Assembly (NCBI GenBank): GCA_031286695.1
Contig: JAITTY010000011.1
Span: forward strand, 558,001-622,000
Length of the DNA stretch: 64,000 nt
Reading direction: 5' to 3'
From: Sphingobacterium sp.
GTDB lineage: Bacteria; Bacteroidota; Bacteroidia; Sphingobacteriales; Sphingobacteriaceae
Shown piece after piece: positions 44,505 through 54,422 of the stretch. The translations under genes were made by a program, and so were the position numbers. Position 1 is the stretch's first letter. Each line of letters opens with the position of its first letter. A model generated the notes under the pieces. It searched no databases and was not told the origin of the DNA. It saw nothing but the letters and a program-made list of their open reading frames with translations.

Positions 44505-47500
44505 ATGATCATTTCAAAGATTCTTGGTAATCAAAAATTGAGCTTATTGTCTTTAGCCTTACTCGTTGGGAGTACAAATAACTTGGCTAATGCGAGCAGT
44601 CTCAATTTCTCGGAAAACGGCGCTTTGTTCAACAATGTGCTATTTCAACAGAAAGTAACAGGTAAAATTTCAGCTACAGACGGCCCCAAAGCAGGTGTCA
44701 CCATTCGTGTTAAAGGGACTGCTAAGTCCACGTCATCTGACGGCGATGGGCAATTTAGTATTGATGCTAAAAATGGAGACGTTCTATTAATCAATAGCAT
44801 CGGTTATAAATCACAGGAAATCACCGTTACGAGTTCGGTTGTAAATATCAATTTGGTGTCTGATAATGAGACGCTGGAGGAGGTTGTTGTTGTCGCATAC
44901 GGAACACAAAAGAAAGTGAATATGACAGGTTCTGTAGCTACAATTACACCAAAACAATTGGCAGAACGTCCCGTTACCTCCCTTCAAAATGCGTTACAGG
45001 GAATTAGTCCCGGTGTTACTGTGTTGAGCCGTCCTGCAGAAGTAGGGAGGAGTTCTTCTGGTGCATCGTCTAATGCAGGATCGATAACTGTACGTGGTAG
45101 ATCAAATTTAGGATCTCCATCGCCCATGTTTATTATTGATGGTATTCCAGCTACGAGTGCTGAATTTTCAGCGTTGAGCCCCAATGATATCTCGAGTATG
45201 TCTGTATTGAAAGATGCGGCTTCAGCTTCACTGTACGGGTCTCGGGCAGCAAATGGCGTTATCTTAGTGACAACAAAACGTGGCGGCGGAGAACGTGCTG
45301 TTATAGGGTTTAATGCAAATTATGGGTTTCAGAGTGCGACGTTTTTACCTGAATATGCAGATGCAGTATCTTATGCTGAACTGTATAATAAAGCGATGCT
45401 CAATGTGGGCAAAACGGCAACTTTTACTCCTGAGGTTATCGAAAAATTTAAAAATCAATCTGAACCAGATCTTTATCCCAACAATAATTGGTACGATGAA
45501 GTGCTAAAACATACTGCTCCACAGCGCGAACTCGGCCTCAATGTTAATGCACCCGGAAAAATAACGAATTACTATTTAGGTTTAAATTATTTCGATCAAC
45601 AATCACTCGTGCCGGGCCGGAAGCAGGATCGTGTTAATATGAAGTTGAATACGAATACAACTGTCATTAAGGACCTATTGACTTTTAATACCAACATGTC
45701 TTTTCTTAAGCAGGATTTTGATCGTACGGGCAGTGCTATTAGCTGGGTTGAAATGGGAAGGGCTTTACCGTTTACGGCAATACGTCAATCTGATGGTTCA
45801 TGGGGTTCCATTTCAAATGGAAAACCAAATGCAACAATCGCAAAAAATAATCAGCTGCGGGCCATTACCGAAGGCGGTAGAGGGAACAACAGAGATAATT
45901 ATCTACAATTGGCTGCAAATGCGTCCTTGACACCACTTGAAGGCTTGTCAATAGATGGGTCAATGTCCTTAAAGTATACAAATACCAACTCCTTTGATTT
46001 TATTAACCGTACTGATCCTGTCATAAATTTTATTACGAAGGAACCAATGCCTTCTACCGTAAATGCGATTAATGAACTGAAAGAATACTGGGGAAAACGT
46101 CAGGAACTCCTACTGCAGGGTACGGTTAATTATGAACGAACGTTTGGAGATCATTTTGGGAAAGTTACAGTTGGCGCATCGCAGGAATCAAATGTGTATC
46201 GTGAAGCATTTTTGGGTAGGAAAAATTTTGTGACCAATGATGCATCAACAATTATCAATGGTGACTCAGGAATGCCGAGTTCGGATGATACAGGATTAGC
46301 AAATCGTACGACGCAAGACGAATGGGCATTACGTTCTGTATTTGGACGATTTAATTACTCCTATAAAGATAAATATCTGTTTGAGGCAAACTTGCGTATG
46401 GACAACTCATCGCGCTTCGCACCTGAGGTTAGAAAGGCTACGTTCCCTTCCTTTTCTGCTGGCTGGAATGTCAATAAGGAATCTTTTATGGAAAATGTGA
46501 AATGGATTGACTTGTTGAAACTTCGGGGATCCTACGGTTCATTGGGTAATCAAGATGCTGTTCCAATCGGAAATTATTATAACCTGTTGGATCGTTTCTC
46601 TGCTTATAGTTTCGATGGGACTGCGGTGGACGGATTGGAGCAACTTTACGGAGCCAATCGTTTAGCTTTATGGGAAAAAGTAACGATGAGTAATGTCGGT
46701 ATTGACGCAACGTTTTTGGGCGGGAAATTCAATTTAGTGGCTGATTATTTTGTAAAGAAAACAGATGATATTTTATTGCAGTCAGCGCCATTATTTATTG
46801 GTGGATTTGATAAAAAACATTCTCCATTTTACAATCAGGGTGCTACCCAAAATAAGGGGATAGAGATCTCATTGACATATAATGGTAAAATAGGCGATGA
46901 ATTTACGTATTCATTGTCGGGTAATATCTCAAAGATCAAGAATAAAATTATCTCCTTGGGCGAAGTGAATGAAATTGTTGATAGCTATTATATTAATCGT
47001 GTAGGTGGATCGGTAGGTGATTATTATGGCTATAAGACAGCAGGATTATTTACGTCCCAAAGTGAAATAGATGAACACGCAGATCAGAGTAGTTTAGGAG
47101 GTACGACTAAAGTTGGGGATATTAAATATGTCGATATCAATGGAGATAAAATCGTTGATGCTAAAGATCGGACTATTTTGGGGAATGATGTGCCTTGGTT
47201 CAATTATGGATTTAATGTTCGTGCGGCCTACAAGAATTTTGATTTGGATGTGCTGACTTACGGCGTCGGTGGGGTAAAAACCTATTTGGAGAATGAAGCT
47301 TCTCAGCCGTTTTTCAATGGCGCAAATATCAAAAGAAGTTGGGTTGACGGCTGGTCAGAAGAAAACAATAAAGCCGATGCGCCATTTCCACGTATTACAT
47401 TGACAGGAGATGCTCCTCAGAACTACAAAACTTCCGATTTCTGGTTGTTTAGTGGTAACTACTTTAGAATACGTGCAATCACGGTTGGTTATACATTCCC

Positions 47501-47678
47501 TAAAGAAGTATTGAGTCATATGAAGATGTCTCAGCTGCGTTTGTTTGCATCTTCAACAAATCCATTCACTTTTATGGCTGATAAACGCCTTGGGGATTAT
47601 GATCCTGAGACTGGTTCCGGAAGAGCAAGTTATCCAGGTATTAAGACGATTTCTATAGGTCTGACAGCTAAGTTTTAA
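44505..47678 (+). CDS. SusC/RagA TonB-linked outer-membrane transporter (array copy 1)
   Basis: Full-length 1057-residue SusC-type transporter. The N-terminus is longer than in the pectin-locus SusCs: a hydrophobic export signal (LSLLSLALLVGSTNNLANA) and about 25 extra residues before the carboxypeptidase-regulatory-like domain (VTGKISATDGPKAGVTIRVKG). TonB box EEVVVVAYG, plug with LKDAASASLYGSRAANG, and a barrel ending GLTAKF follow. SusD is 17 bp downstream. The first 60 residues are close to those of the SusC at 49620, indicating partial duplication, while the barrels diverge. No enzyme gene is linked, so the substrate cannot be inferred. Confidence 0.95.
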   Translation: MIISKILGNQKLSLLSLALLVGSTNNLANASSLNFSENGALFNNVLFQQKVTGKISATDGPKAGVTIRVKGTAKSTSSDGDGQFSIDAKNGDVLLINSIGYKSQEITVTSSVVNINLVSDNETLEEVVVVAYGTQKKVNMTGSVATITPKQLAERPVTSLQNALQGISPGVTVLSRPAEVGRSSSGASSNAGSITVRGRSNLGSPSPMFIIDGIPATSAEFSALSPNDISSMSVLKDAASASLYGSRAANGVILVTTKRGGGERAVIGFNANYGFQSATFLPEYADAVSYAELYNKAMLNVGKTATFTPEVIEKFKNQSEPDLYPNNNWYDEVLKHTAPQRELGLNVNAPGKITNYYLGLNYFDQQSLVPGRKQDRVNMKLNTNTTVIKDLLTFNTNMSFLKQDFDRTGSAISWVEMGRALPFTAIRQSDGSWGSISNGKPNATIAKNNQLRAITEGGRGNNRDNYLQLAANASLTPLEGLSIDGSMSLKYTNTNSFDFINRTDPVINFITKEPMPSTVNAINELKEYWGKRQELLLQGTVNYERTFGDHFGKVTVGASQESNVYREAFLGRKNFVTNDASTIINGDSGMPSSDDTGLANRTTQDEWALRSVFGRFNYSYKDKYLFEANLRMDNSSRFAPEVRKATFPSFSAGWNVNKESFMENVKWIDLLKLRGSYGSLGNQDAVPIGNYYNLLDRFSAYSFDGTAVDGLEQLYGANRLALWEKVTMSNVGIDATFLGGKFNLVADYFVKKTDDILLQSAPLFIGGFDKKHSPFYNQGATQNKGIEISLTYNGKIGDEFTYSLSGNISKIKNKIISLGEVNEIVDSYYINRVGGSVGDYYGYKTAGLFTSQSEIDEHADQSSLGGTTKVGDIKYVDINGDKIVDAKDRTILGNDVPWFNYGFNVRAAYKNFDLDVLTYGVGGVKTYLENEASQPFFNGANIKRSWVDGWSEENNKADAPFPRITLTGDAPQNYKTSDFWLFSGNYFRIRAITVGYTFPKEVLSHMKMSQLRLFASSTNPFTFMADKRLGDYDPETGSGRASYPGIKTISIGLTAKF

Positions 47679-47695
47679 TTTTTAAGATAAGAGAA

Positions 47696-49330
47696 ATGAA
47701 AAGAAGTATATTATATTCACTAATGTCCACAGCACTTTTATTTGGAAGTTGCTCAAAAGATTTTTTGGACCGTACGCCTGTAAATAAAATTGCTGAGGAT
47801 GACTATTGGAAGACTGAAAGCGATGTGAAACTAGCCGCGAATGCGATTTATGCAAAGCTTTCAGATGCGATGTATATGGATGGCGCATCGGATTTGGTTC
47901 ATGCACAGTATCCTTGGGAAAGTACGGCAACCAATATCTCGTCTGGAGCTGTGGCAACGGATTTAGATGCAGGTTGGGATTATATTGCCATCCGTAGTTG
48001 TAACTATTTTTTGGAAAATGTAGATAAGGCGACGATGAGCGAGGAGTTAAAGGAGCGTTATAAGGCTGAGGTGCGCTTTATCAGGGCATATTTATATGTT
48101 CCAATGGTCGAGAAGTTCGGCGACATCCCTTTAGTTACAAAGGTATTGTCTAAAAATGAGGCGAATGTACCGCGTAATAAGAAGAGTGAAGTATTAGAAT
48201 TTTTATACAATGAATTACAGGATGTATCCACAAAATTGCCTGCTTCCTATGCGTCTGAAAAAGGCAGAATCACAAAAGGAGCAGCTCTTGCGTTGAAAGC
48301 CCGTCTTTATTTATACGAAAACAATTGGGAGAAAGCAGCTTCAACAGCAAAAGAAGTTATGGGCTTAGGTTATTCATTGTTTAAAGTAAGTAGCGAATCC
48401 GAAAGAGATAAAAAAGATAACTATAACCAATTTGTTGACTTTAGTAATGCAGCGGACGAATCTAGATTCAGATTAGGATTAAGAAGTTATGAAGGCTTAT
48501 TTGAGGTCGAAAACGAAGGAAATAGTGAAGTCATTCTAGACAGACAATATATTCCTGTGACACAAACACAGCTCAACAATACCCTTTTGATGGAAGGAAG
48601 TGTTGGTGGATGGAGTTCCCTAACACCTACGCAAAATCTAATTGATTTGTATCCAAGTTATAAAACAGGTCAACCAGTTGAAAAAATTACCGCTGCTATT
48701 CGGGCCGCAAATTATGCGAAAGCGGATAAATCAGATTTTGTAAAAGAGTTTAAAAATAGAGATCCGCGTTTTTATGCTTCTGTTTTGTTTGAAACAGCAC
48801 CATGGAATGCATTGACAGAAGAAGGTGGGTATGTATTTACTTGGCAAAGTGGCAAATCGAATATGTCGCAGACGGGGTATAATTTTAGGAAATTGGTTGA
48901 TCCGACATCAAATAGAGCACAAGTGGATTCCTATGCAAATATTATTCTGATCCGTTATGCTGAAATATTGTTGACCTATGCTGAGGCACAGAATGAGCTA
49001 TCCGGTCCAGATGCCTCTGTTTACGATGCTTTAGATGGAATTCGTGTTAGAGCAGGTATGCCAAAAGTCGATCGAACAGTATATGCCTCTCAAGCAAAAT
49101 TGCGAGAGCTAATACGTAATGAGCGTGCAGTAGAACTTGTTTTGGAAGGATCTCGTTATTATGATATTCGCCGCTGGAAAACTGCTCCAGATGTCATGAA
49201 GAATATTTACAATGTGTCCAACGGTTTGGCGCAGGAACGTGTTTGGAATGATAAGTTATATTTGATGCCTATTCCTCAAGGGCAAATCGATTTGTCGTAT
49301 GGTGTGTTGACTCAAAATAAAGGTTATTAG
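47696..49330 (+). CDS. SusD/RagB-family lipoprotein (array copy 1)
   Basis: Surface lipoprotein of 544 residues paired with the SusC upstream. The lipoprotein signal is STALLFGSC (Cys about 19), then SKDFLDRTPVNKIAEDDYWKTE, a standard SusD opening. Other marks: YKAEVRFIRAYLYVPMVEKFGDIPL, IRYAEILLTYAEAQNELSG, IRVRAGMPKVD, NERAVELVLEGSRYYDIRRWK and the final LTQNKGY. The length is typical. It ends the first unit of the array and is followed by a strong terminator. Confidence 0.95.
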   Translation: MKRSILYSLMSTALLFGSCSKDFLDRTPVNKIAEDDYWKTESDVKLAANAIYAKLSDAMYMDGASDLVHAQYPWESTATNISSGAVATDLDAGWDYIAIRSCNYFLENVDKATMSEELKERYKAEVRFIRAYLYVPMVEKFGDIPLVTKVLSKNEANVPRNKKSEVLEFLYNELQDVSTKLPASYASEKGRITKGAALALKARLYLYENNWEKAASTAKEVMGLGYSLFKVSSESERDKKDNYNQFVDFSNAADESRFRLGLRSYEGLFEVENEGNSEVILDRQYIPVTQTQLNNTLLMEGSVGGWSSLTPTQNLIDLYPSYKTGQPVEKITAAIRAANYAKADKSDFVKEFKNRDPRFYASVLFETAPWNALTEEGGYVFTWQSGKSNMSQTGYNFRKLVDPTSNRAQVDSYANIILIRYAEILLTYAEAQNELSGPDASVYDALDGIRVRAGMPKVDRTVYASQAKLRELIRNERAVELVLEGSRYYDIRRWKTAPDVMKNIYNVSNGLAQERVWNDKLYLMPIPQGQIDLSYGVLTQNKGY

Positions 49331-49350
49331 TATTCCAGTAACTTGAAGCT

Positions 49351-49390
49351 AAAACGGGCTCCTTCATGATTGAAGGGGCCCGTTTTATTT
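49351..49390 (+). terminator. Rho-independent terminator of array unit 1
   Basis: A 16-bp stem AAAACGGGCTCCTTCA (49351-49366) with its complement at 49371-49386 (one G-U pair), loop TGAT, then ATTTAAT. It separates the two SusCD units, which therefore have independent promoters. Confidence 0.88.
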
Positions 49391-49478
49391 AATCATTTTA
49401 GGGGTTCTATTTAGTTTATACACTATGAATTACATCGCTATGGTGATCGGTTATTTTTTTGTTGCTATTGGATGTTTA

Positions 49479-49512
49479 TGCAATCGTTTGTTTAATTGGC
49501 GCAATCGATTTC
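49479..49512 (+). promoter_or_regulatory. Duplicated LacI-type operator pair
   Basis: GCAATCGTTTGT (49480-49491) and GCAATCGATTTC (49501-49512), identical in sequence and spacing to the pair at 44368-44400, 109-140 bp before the SusC start. Confidence 0.5.
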
Positions 49513-49575
49513 GTTGCTACTAAATTTTGATATACTGTCGTCATCCTTTAGTTTTAGCATTCATGTACCTAAATT

Positions 49576-49595
49576 TTGATTAGCACGCTAATCAA
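49576..49595 (+). promoter_or_regulatory. Conserved leader inverted repeat, second copy
   Basis: TTGATTAG/CTAATCAA arms identical to 44464-44483, loop CACG instead of AACG, 24 bp before the ATG at 49620. The surrounding TACCTAAATT and TTTTTAAACTAACTATTA are also shared by both copies. Confidence 0.5.
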
Positions 49596-49619
49596 TTTTT
49601 AAACTAACTATTAAATATT

Positions 49620-52610
49620 ATGATTTCAAAGATTCTCGACAATCACAAGTTGAGTCTGTTATCATTAGCTTTACTCATTACAAGTACACACAACTCGGCT
49701 AATGCTAATGGTCTTACGTTTCCAGACAACAATATTTTGTTGAATGACGCGGTTTATCAACAAAAAGTGAGCGGAACAGTGCGGTCTGCAGACGGACCCT
49801 TGGCAGGAGCTACAGTCAATGTTAAAGGTTCTTCCAAATCTACATCGACTGATGCGACAGGAAAGTTTAACATTGATGCTAAGATTGGCGATTTGCTGGT
49901 AGTTAGTAGTGTAGGGTTTAAAACCCAAGAAATTGTTGTCACAGGACAAACGATTAATATCAATCTAGAATCCAACGACGAAGCGTTGGAAGAGGTTGTT
50001 GTCACCGGTTATTCGCGTCAGAAGAAAACGGAGGTTTCGGCATCTGTTGTTTCAATCGATCAAAAAACCTTAAAGGATGTCAAATCTCCCAATGTTTCGA
50101 ATTTATTGCAAAGTAAGATTGCAGGGGTGGACGTTGTTGCTGGTTCAGGTAGGCCTGGCGCCAATGCCAATATCCGTGTTCGGGGAAGGAATTCAATAAA
50201 TTCTAATATCAGTCCATTATGGGTGGTAGATGGTGTCATTATGCATGGAACACCAAATATCAATCCCAATGACATTGAGTCAGTATCTGTATTGAAAGAT
50301 GCTGCTGCAACTACACAATACGGATCTAGAGGTGCTAGTGGTGTAATAGTTGTAACGACGAAAAGAGCATTAAAACCTGGTGAACATCTTTTTGCAGTAA
50401 ATTTATCTTCTGGAATATCGAAATTCAATCCTGGTAAATTTAAGGTAATGAATTCACAGCAAATGTGGGATTTATATCAATCATTTAACAATCAAACTGC
50501 AATACCCAATAATATTACTTCGGACGTTTTAAATACAGATTTTAACTGGTTGGCTAATGGTACTCAAAATGGTGCTATTAATGATTTTAGTGCCAACTAT
50601 TTGGGGAAAACAGAAGAGACGTCAATTTATGCGAGTGGCAATTATTATGACGAAAAAGGATCTGTAAAAGGATATGATTATAATAGACTTACAGGTAGAC
50701 TAAATATTGAGCATAAGCTGACAAAGAACTTAACTTTTAAACCTAAGTTAAACGCATCGTACACCAGTTATAAAGATCGTCAACATTCCATATATGACAT
50801 GTACCTCAATATGCCTTGGGATACACCATTCTATGCAGATGGTTCTTTAAAGAATACAAAACTAGACAATGTAGGTTGGTACGGGAGAGATAATAATAAT
50901 TATCTGTATGACCTTCAGTATAATTATGGAGAGGGACAGACATTTGATGTGCAGTCAAATTTAGATTTTTCATTGAGAATATCGGATAAGTTTACATTCG
51001 AATCTATGAATAGTTTGACCTACTATAATCAAACGACCATGTCATATACGGATCCGAAATCAAATTCGGGGTTGGAAAATAAAGGTTCAGTGTCTCAGTT
51101 TTCTGATAAACGTATCACTCGATTTTTTAATCAAATGTTGAAGTACAAGGAAAACTTTGGTAAACACGAAGTTTCGGCACTCGCTGCATACGAATATTCG
51201 GATTATGTCTATACAAGTGTAGGTGCCGCTGGAAAAGGTATTTCAGCTGGGTCGACAATTGTTGATAACGCCGCTAACTTTTTGTCACAGTCTGGTACAA
51301 AAAATGATTATGCCTTTCAGTCCGGTCTTGTTCAGGTTAATTACAAATATGATGAACGTTATAATTTCCAAGGATCTTATCGTTTAGATGGAGCTTCACG
51401 ATTTGGTGCCAATAACCGTTATGGCGGATTCTTCGCAGTCAGTGGAGCGTGGAATATTAACAAAGAAGATTTCTTTCATGTCGATATGATCAATTTGGCG
51501 AGACTGAGAGCTTCCTATGGAGAAGTTGGTAATACGCCAACATCGCTCTACGCATCCTATTCGCTGTATGGCCTAAATGGACAATATAACGGAGAGCCTG
51601 CTGCTATTCCAAATCAATACAATAATAGAAATGTAAGCTGGGAGAAATCGAGAGATGTGAATTTAGGTTTGGAGTTGGGTTTTTTCAACCGAATCGATTT
51701 AACTGTCGATGCGTATAATAAAAACACAGATGGTTTACTTTCCTATGTGAAATTTCCGGCAACAGCTGGGTGGGATGGTTACTGGTACAACATAGGCTCC
51801 ATCAACAATAAAGGTCTGGAATTGGCGATTAATGCTCGGGTATTAGATCCGGGAAGCCCACTGCAATGGAATTTGGGTGCCAATTGGGCGGCAAACAGGA
51901 ATAGGGTTAAGCAATTAAAAGATGGTACTGACGTTCCTGCAGGTAATAAGCGCTATTCCGAAGGAAGAGATATCGATTCATGGTATATGCGTAAGTGGTC
52001 CGGTGTAGATGAGGACAATGGCGCACCATTGTGGGAAGTTGTCAATGCTGAAACAGGTGAGATTTCTACCACATCCAATTACAATAAAGCAACATTACAA
52101 TTTGTAGGTACTTCTACACCAAAGTACCAGGGTGGTATCAATACAAGCTTTTTATATAAAGGAATTTCATTGACGGCTACTTTCTCTTATTTACATGGAG
52201 CCTATGCCTACAACGGAGGTCGTGAATTGTTTGACTCAGATGGAGCGTATCCTTCCTATAACCAAATGGTTCTTGCTGATGGATGGTCAAGATGGAGTCC
52301 GTCAAATACTAATGCAACACATCCAGTAGCATCGTATAACAATAATAGCGGTTCTAACAAAACATCGTCCAGATACTTGGAAGATGCGTCATTTTTTAGG
52401 TTGAGAAATGTCACACTAGCTTATGATTTTAATCCGCAACTGTTGAAGAGACTTAAGTTGAAAAGCGTCAACGTTTTCGTAGCAGCAGACAATCTATGGT
52501 TGTCAACCAAATTTACCGGAGTTGATCCAGAAGCAGCTTTATTTGGAGATTCGACATCGCAATACCCCTCACCAAAACGTGTAACGGCAGGTGTTAATTT
52601 CACATTTTAA
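49620..52610 (+). CDS. SusC/RagA TonB-linked outer-membrane transporter (array copy 2)
   Basis: A 996-residue SusC-type transporter. Its N-terminus (MISKILDNHKLSLLSLALLI and the following segment to about residue 55) is a near copy of the SusC at 44505, as is the upstream DNA. The carboxypeptidase-regulatory-like domain (SGTVRSADGPLAGATVNVKG), TonB box EEVVVTGYS, plug with LKDAAATTQYGSRGASG and barrel ending AGVNFTF are all present. The barrel and plug differ strongly from copy 1, so the two probably carry different substrates under shared control. The SusD partner starts 10 bp after the stop. Confidence 0.95.
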   Translation: MISKILDNHKLSLLSLALLITSTHNSANANGLTFPDNNILLNDAVYQQKVSGTVRSADGPLAGATVNVKGSSKSTSTDATGKFNIDAKIGDLLVVSSVGFKTQEIVVTGQTININLESNDEALEEVVVTGYSRQKKTEVSASVVSIDQKTLKDVKSPNVSNLLQSKIAGVDVVAGSGRPGANANIRVRGRNSINSNISPLWVVDGVIMHGTPNINPNDIESVSVLKDAAATTQYGSRGASGVIVVTTKRALKPGEHLFAVNLSSGISKFNPGKFKVMNSQQMWDLYQSFNNQTAIPNNITSDVLNTDFNWLANGTQNGAINDFSANYLGKTEETSIYASGNYYDEKGSVKGYDYNRLTGRLNIEHKLTKNLTFKPKLNASYTSYKDRQHSIYDMYLNMPWDTPFYADGSLKNTKLDNVGWYGRDNNNYLYDLQYNYGEGQTFDVQSNLDFSLRISDKFTFESMNSLTYYNQTTMSYTDPKSNSGLENKGSVSQFSDKRITRFFNQMLKYKENFGKHEVSALAAYEYSDYVYTSVGAAGKGISAGSTIVDNAANFLSQSGTKNDYAFQSGLVQVNYKYDERYNFQGSYRLDGASRFGANNRYGGFFAVSGAWNINKEDFFHVDMINLARLRASYGEVGNTPTSLYASYSLYGLNGQYNGEPAAIPNQYNNRNVSWEKSRDVNLGLELGFFNRIDLTVDAYNKNTDGLLSYVKFPATAGWDGYWYNIGSINNKGLELAINARVLDPGSPLQWNLGANWAANRNRVKQLKDGTDVPAGNKRYSEGRDIDSWYMRKWSGVDEDNGAPLWEVVNAETGEISTTSNYNKATLQFVGTSTPKYQGGINTSFLYKGISLTATFSYLHGAYAYNGGRELFDSDGAYPSYNQMVLADGWSRWSPSNTNATHPVASYNNNSGSNKTSSRYLEDASFFRLRNVTLAYDFNPQLLKRLKLKSVNVFVAADNLWLSTKFTGVDPEAALFGDSTSQYPSPKRVTAGVNFTF

Positions 52611-52620
52611 ACTAAATCAC

Positions 52621-54255
52621 ATGAAACATAAATTTTTATATTCATCAATTATATTTTTCTTCTTAAGTTCTTGCTCACTAGATAAGGAACCTTTTACTGA
52701 TTTGACAAACGAATCAATAGAAAATACAGAAGGAGCGATCGATGCGTTAAACCTTGGAAACTATCATACGCTAAAAAGCTGGGTGGAGAATTGGCACCGT
52801 GTTACCGAGTACCCTTCGGATGAAGTTTCTTTGAGCGGGACTACGACTGATGCATTCTTTTATAATTACAACTACAACCGTATTGTCAATAATGGCAGAG
52901 TAAATAGTTATTGGGAAAATTCTTATAAAATTATTGCGGGAACAAATAATATTTTAGGTCAACTGGAAGTAGGGACTTCAGAAAAAAATGATCAAATCAT
53001 TGCTGAAAACCTCTATCTCAGAAGCTTGATGTATTTTTATTTGACAAATGTTTTTGGACGCCCATATAACCAAAATCCAGAGATAAACTTAGCGGTTCCT
53101 CTTAAGTTGAATGCAGATCCATTTGAGGTCTTGCCTCGTAACACTGTTAAGGAGGTTTATCAGCAAATCGTTTCGGACCTATTGAAAGCTGAAACGCTCT
53201 TTAAGTCATATAAAGGAAACATATATGCGAGTGAGTATGCTACTCAGGCTCTGTTGGCACGGGTGTATTTATTTATGGGGGAGAACGAGAAAGCTATAAG
53301 TTATGCTGATAAAGTAATTAATTCAGGGAAATTTACTTTGTTAACCCGAGACAAATATACAGAGATTGCTACTGCTGCACCTGAGAACAACTCTGAGACG
53401 ATTTTTGCAATAAAATTTTTAAAGGATGTTGATTATTCTGACAACGGTTGGTATACAATTGGTTCGATGTATGCAACAATCAATGGGGCCGGTTGGGGCG
53501 AAATGTATGCTTCCAGATCTTATTTAGAGGAAGTACGTAAATATCCCGAAGATATTCGCTATAGTTTCGTAGAGCCAGTTGTGGCCAATGACAAGGAATT
53601 ACATGCCTATTATGTTGATGATAATTATAAATATAATAGTGTTGTCGTTCAACAAGAAGGTACAGATTTTACATATACCTCAGGTGGAAGCAAAAATAAG
53701 TTGATTAAAGAATCTAATGGTGCTGGTTCTTTCCAATATTTCATTGAAATCGCAGGAAAGAAAAGGACGATTTTAATAGATAAAAAGTTGGAGGACCGTA
53801 ACGGGTATCTTAAATATTTTATTCTAAAATGTTCTGGACAAGAAGGACAGGGACACCTTTGGTCTCCTGTGATATCCAGACTTGCGGAAATATATTTGAT
53901 TCGCGCAGAAGCGAATGCAAAAATAGGTCGAACACAACAAGCATTAGACGATTTGAACGTTATCCGTAAACGCGCAGGAATCCCAACTGCTGGGTTATGG
54001 ACAACAGCTAATCTTGGTGGAAAATCGGCTCTTGATGTTGTATTGTCAGAGCGAAAACTTGAACTCGCCTGGGAAGGACACCGGAAATTTGACGTGTTTA
54101 GAAATGGGTATACCTTAGATAGAAAATATCCGGGTACACATATCGCTAATTCAAATTCCTTTTTAACGGTCGATGCAAAAGCCAATGAAATTATTGATTT
54201 TATCCCAGAACAGCAGATTACATTGACACATGGTGTTTTAAAACAAAATCCATAA
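52621..54255 (+). CDS. SusD/RagB-family lipoprotein (array copy 2)
   Basis: A 544-residue surface lipoprotein. An in-frame GTG at 52591 overlaps SusC, but the ATG at 52621 directly starts the lipoprotein signal MKHKFLYSSIIFFFLSSC (Cys 18), so it is preferred. SusD signs: IIAENLYLRSLMYFYLTNVFGRP, YKAEVY-like TPR helices, ISRLAEIYLIRAEANAKIG, IRKRAGIPTAG, LSERKLELAWEGHRKFDVFRNG, with the end LTHGVLKQNP. It is only distantly related to the SusD at 47696, in contrast to the similar SusC N-termini. A terminator follows. Confidence 0.94.
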   Translation: MKHKFLYSSIIFFFLSSCSLDKEPFTDLTNESIENTEGAIDALNLGNYHTLKSWVENWHRVTEYPSDEVSLSGTTTDAFFYNYNYNRIVNNGRVNSYWENSYKIIAGTNNILGQLEVGTSEKNDQIIAENLYLRSLMYFYLTNVFGRPYNQNPEINLAVPLKLNADPFEVLPRNTVKEVYQQIVSDLLKAETLFKSYKGNIYASEYATQALLARVYLFMGENEKAISYADKVINSGKFTLLTRDKYTEIATAAPENNSETIFAIKFLKDVDYSDNGWYTIGSMYATINGAGWGEMYASRSYLEEVRKYPEDIRYSFVEPVVANDKELHAYYVDDNYKYNSVVVQQEGTDFTYTSGGSKNKLIKESNGAGSFQYFIEIAGKKRTILIDKKLEDRNGYLKYFILKCSGQEGQGHLWSPVISRLAEIYLIRAEANAKIGRTQQALDDLNVIRKRAGIPTAGLWTTANLGGKSALDVVLSERKLELAWEGHRKFDVFRNGYTLDRKYPGTHIANSNSFLTVDAKANEIIDFIPEQQITLTHGVLKQNP

Positions 54256-54278
54256 CTTATATTGATAGATGATTAACC

Positions 54279-54320
54279 AAAAGCATTACTTTTTAGGAAG
54301 TAATGCTTTTTTTGTTTTAT
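54279..54320 (+). terminator. Rho-independent terminator ending the SusCD array
   Basis: A 13-bp perfect stem AAAAGCATTACTT (54279-54291) with 54298-54310 and loop TTTAGG, followed by a T-run. It lies 24 bp after the SusD stop. Confidence 0.9.
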
Positions 54321-54321
54321 C

Positions 54322-54352
54322 CTGCATAATCCCTTTCGAATCCGTATCTTTG
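54322..54352 (+). promoter_or_regulatory. Probable promoter of der
   Basis: TATCTTTG (54345-54352) fits the -7 consensus; CTG at 54322-54324, 20 bp upstream, is one base off the TTG -33 box. It is followed by a leader of about 65 nt to the der ATG at 54423. Confidence 0.6.
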
Positions 54353-54422
54353 TTCCCTTAAGTATATTTTTAGCATAAAAGTGCCATCTGCTGTGATAGT
54401 GGGTGGATCAAATAAAATAAAT

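Noticed and set aside
54381..54422. GTG start extending Der by 14 residues
   Set aside because: The canonical MANIVAIVGRPNVGKST start is at 54423.
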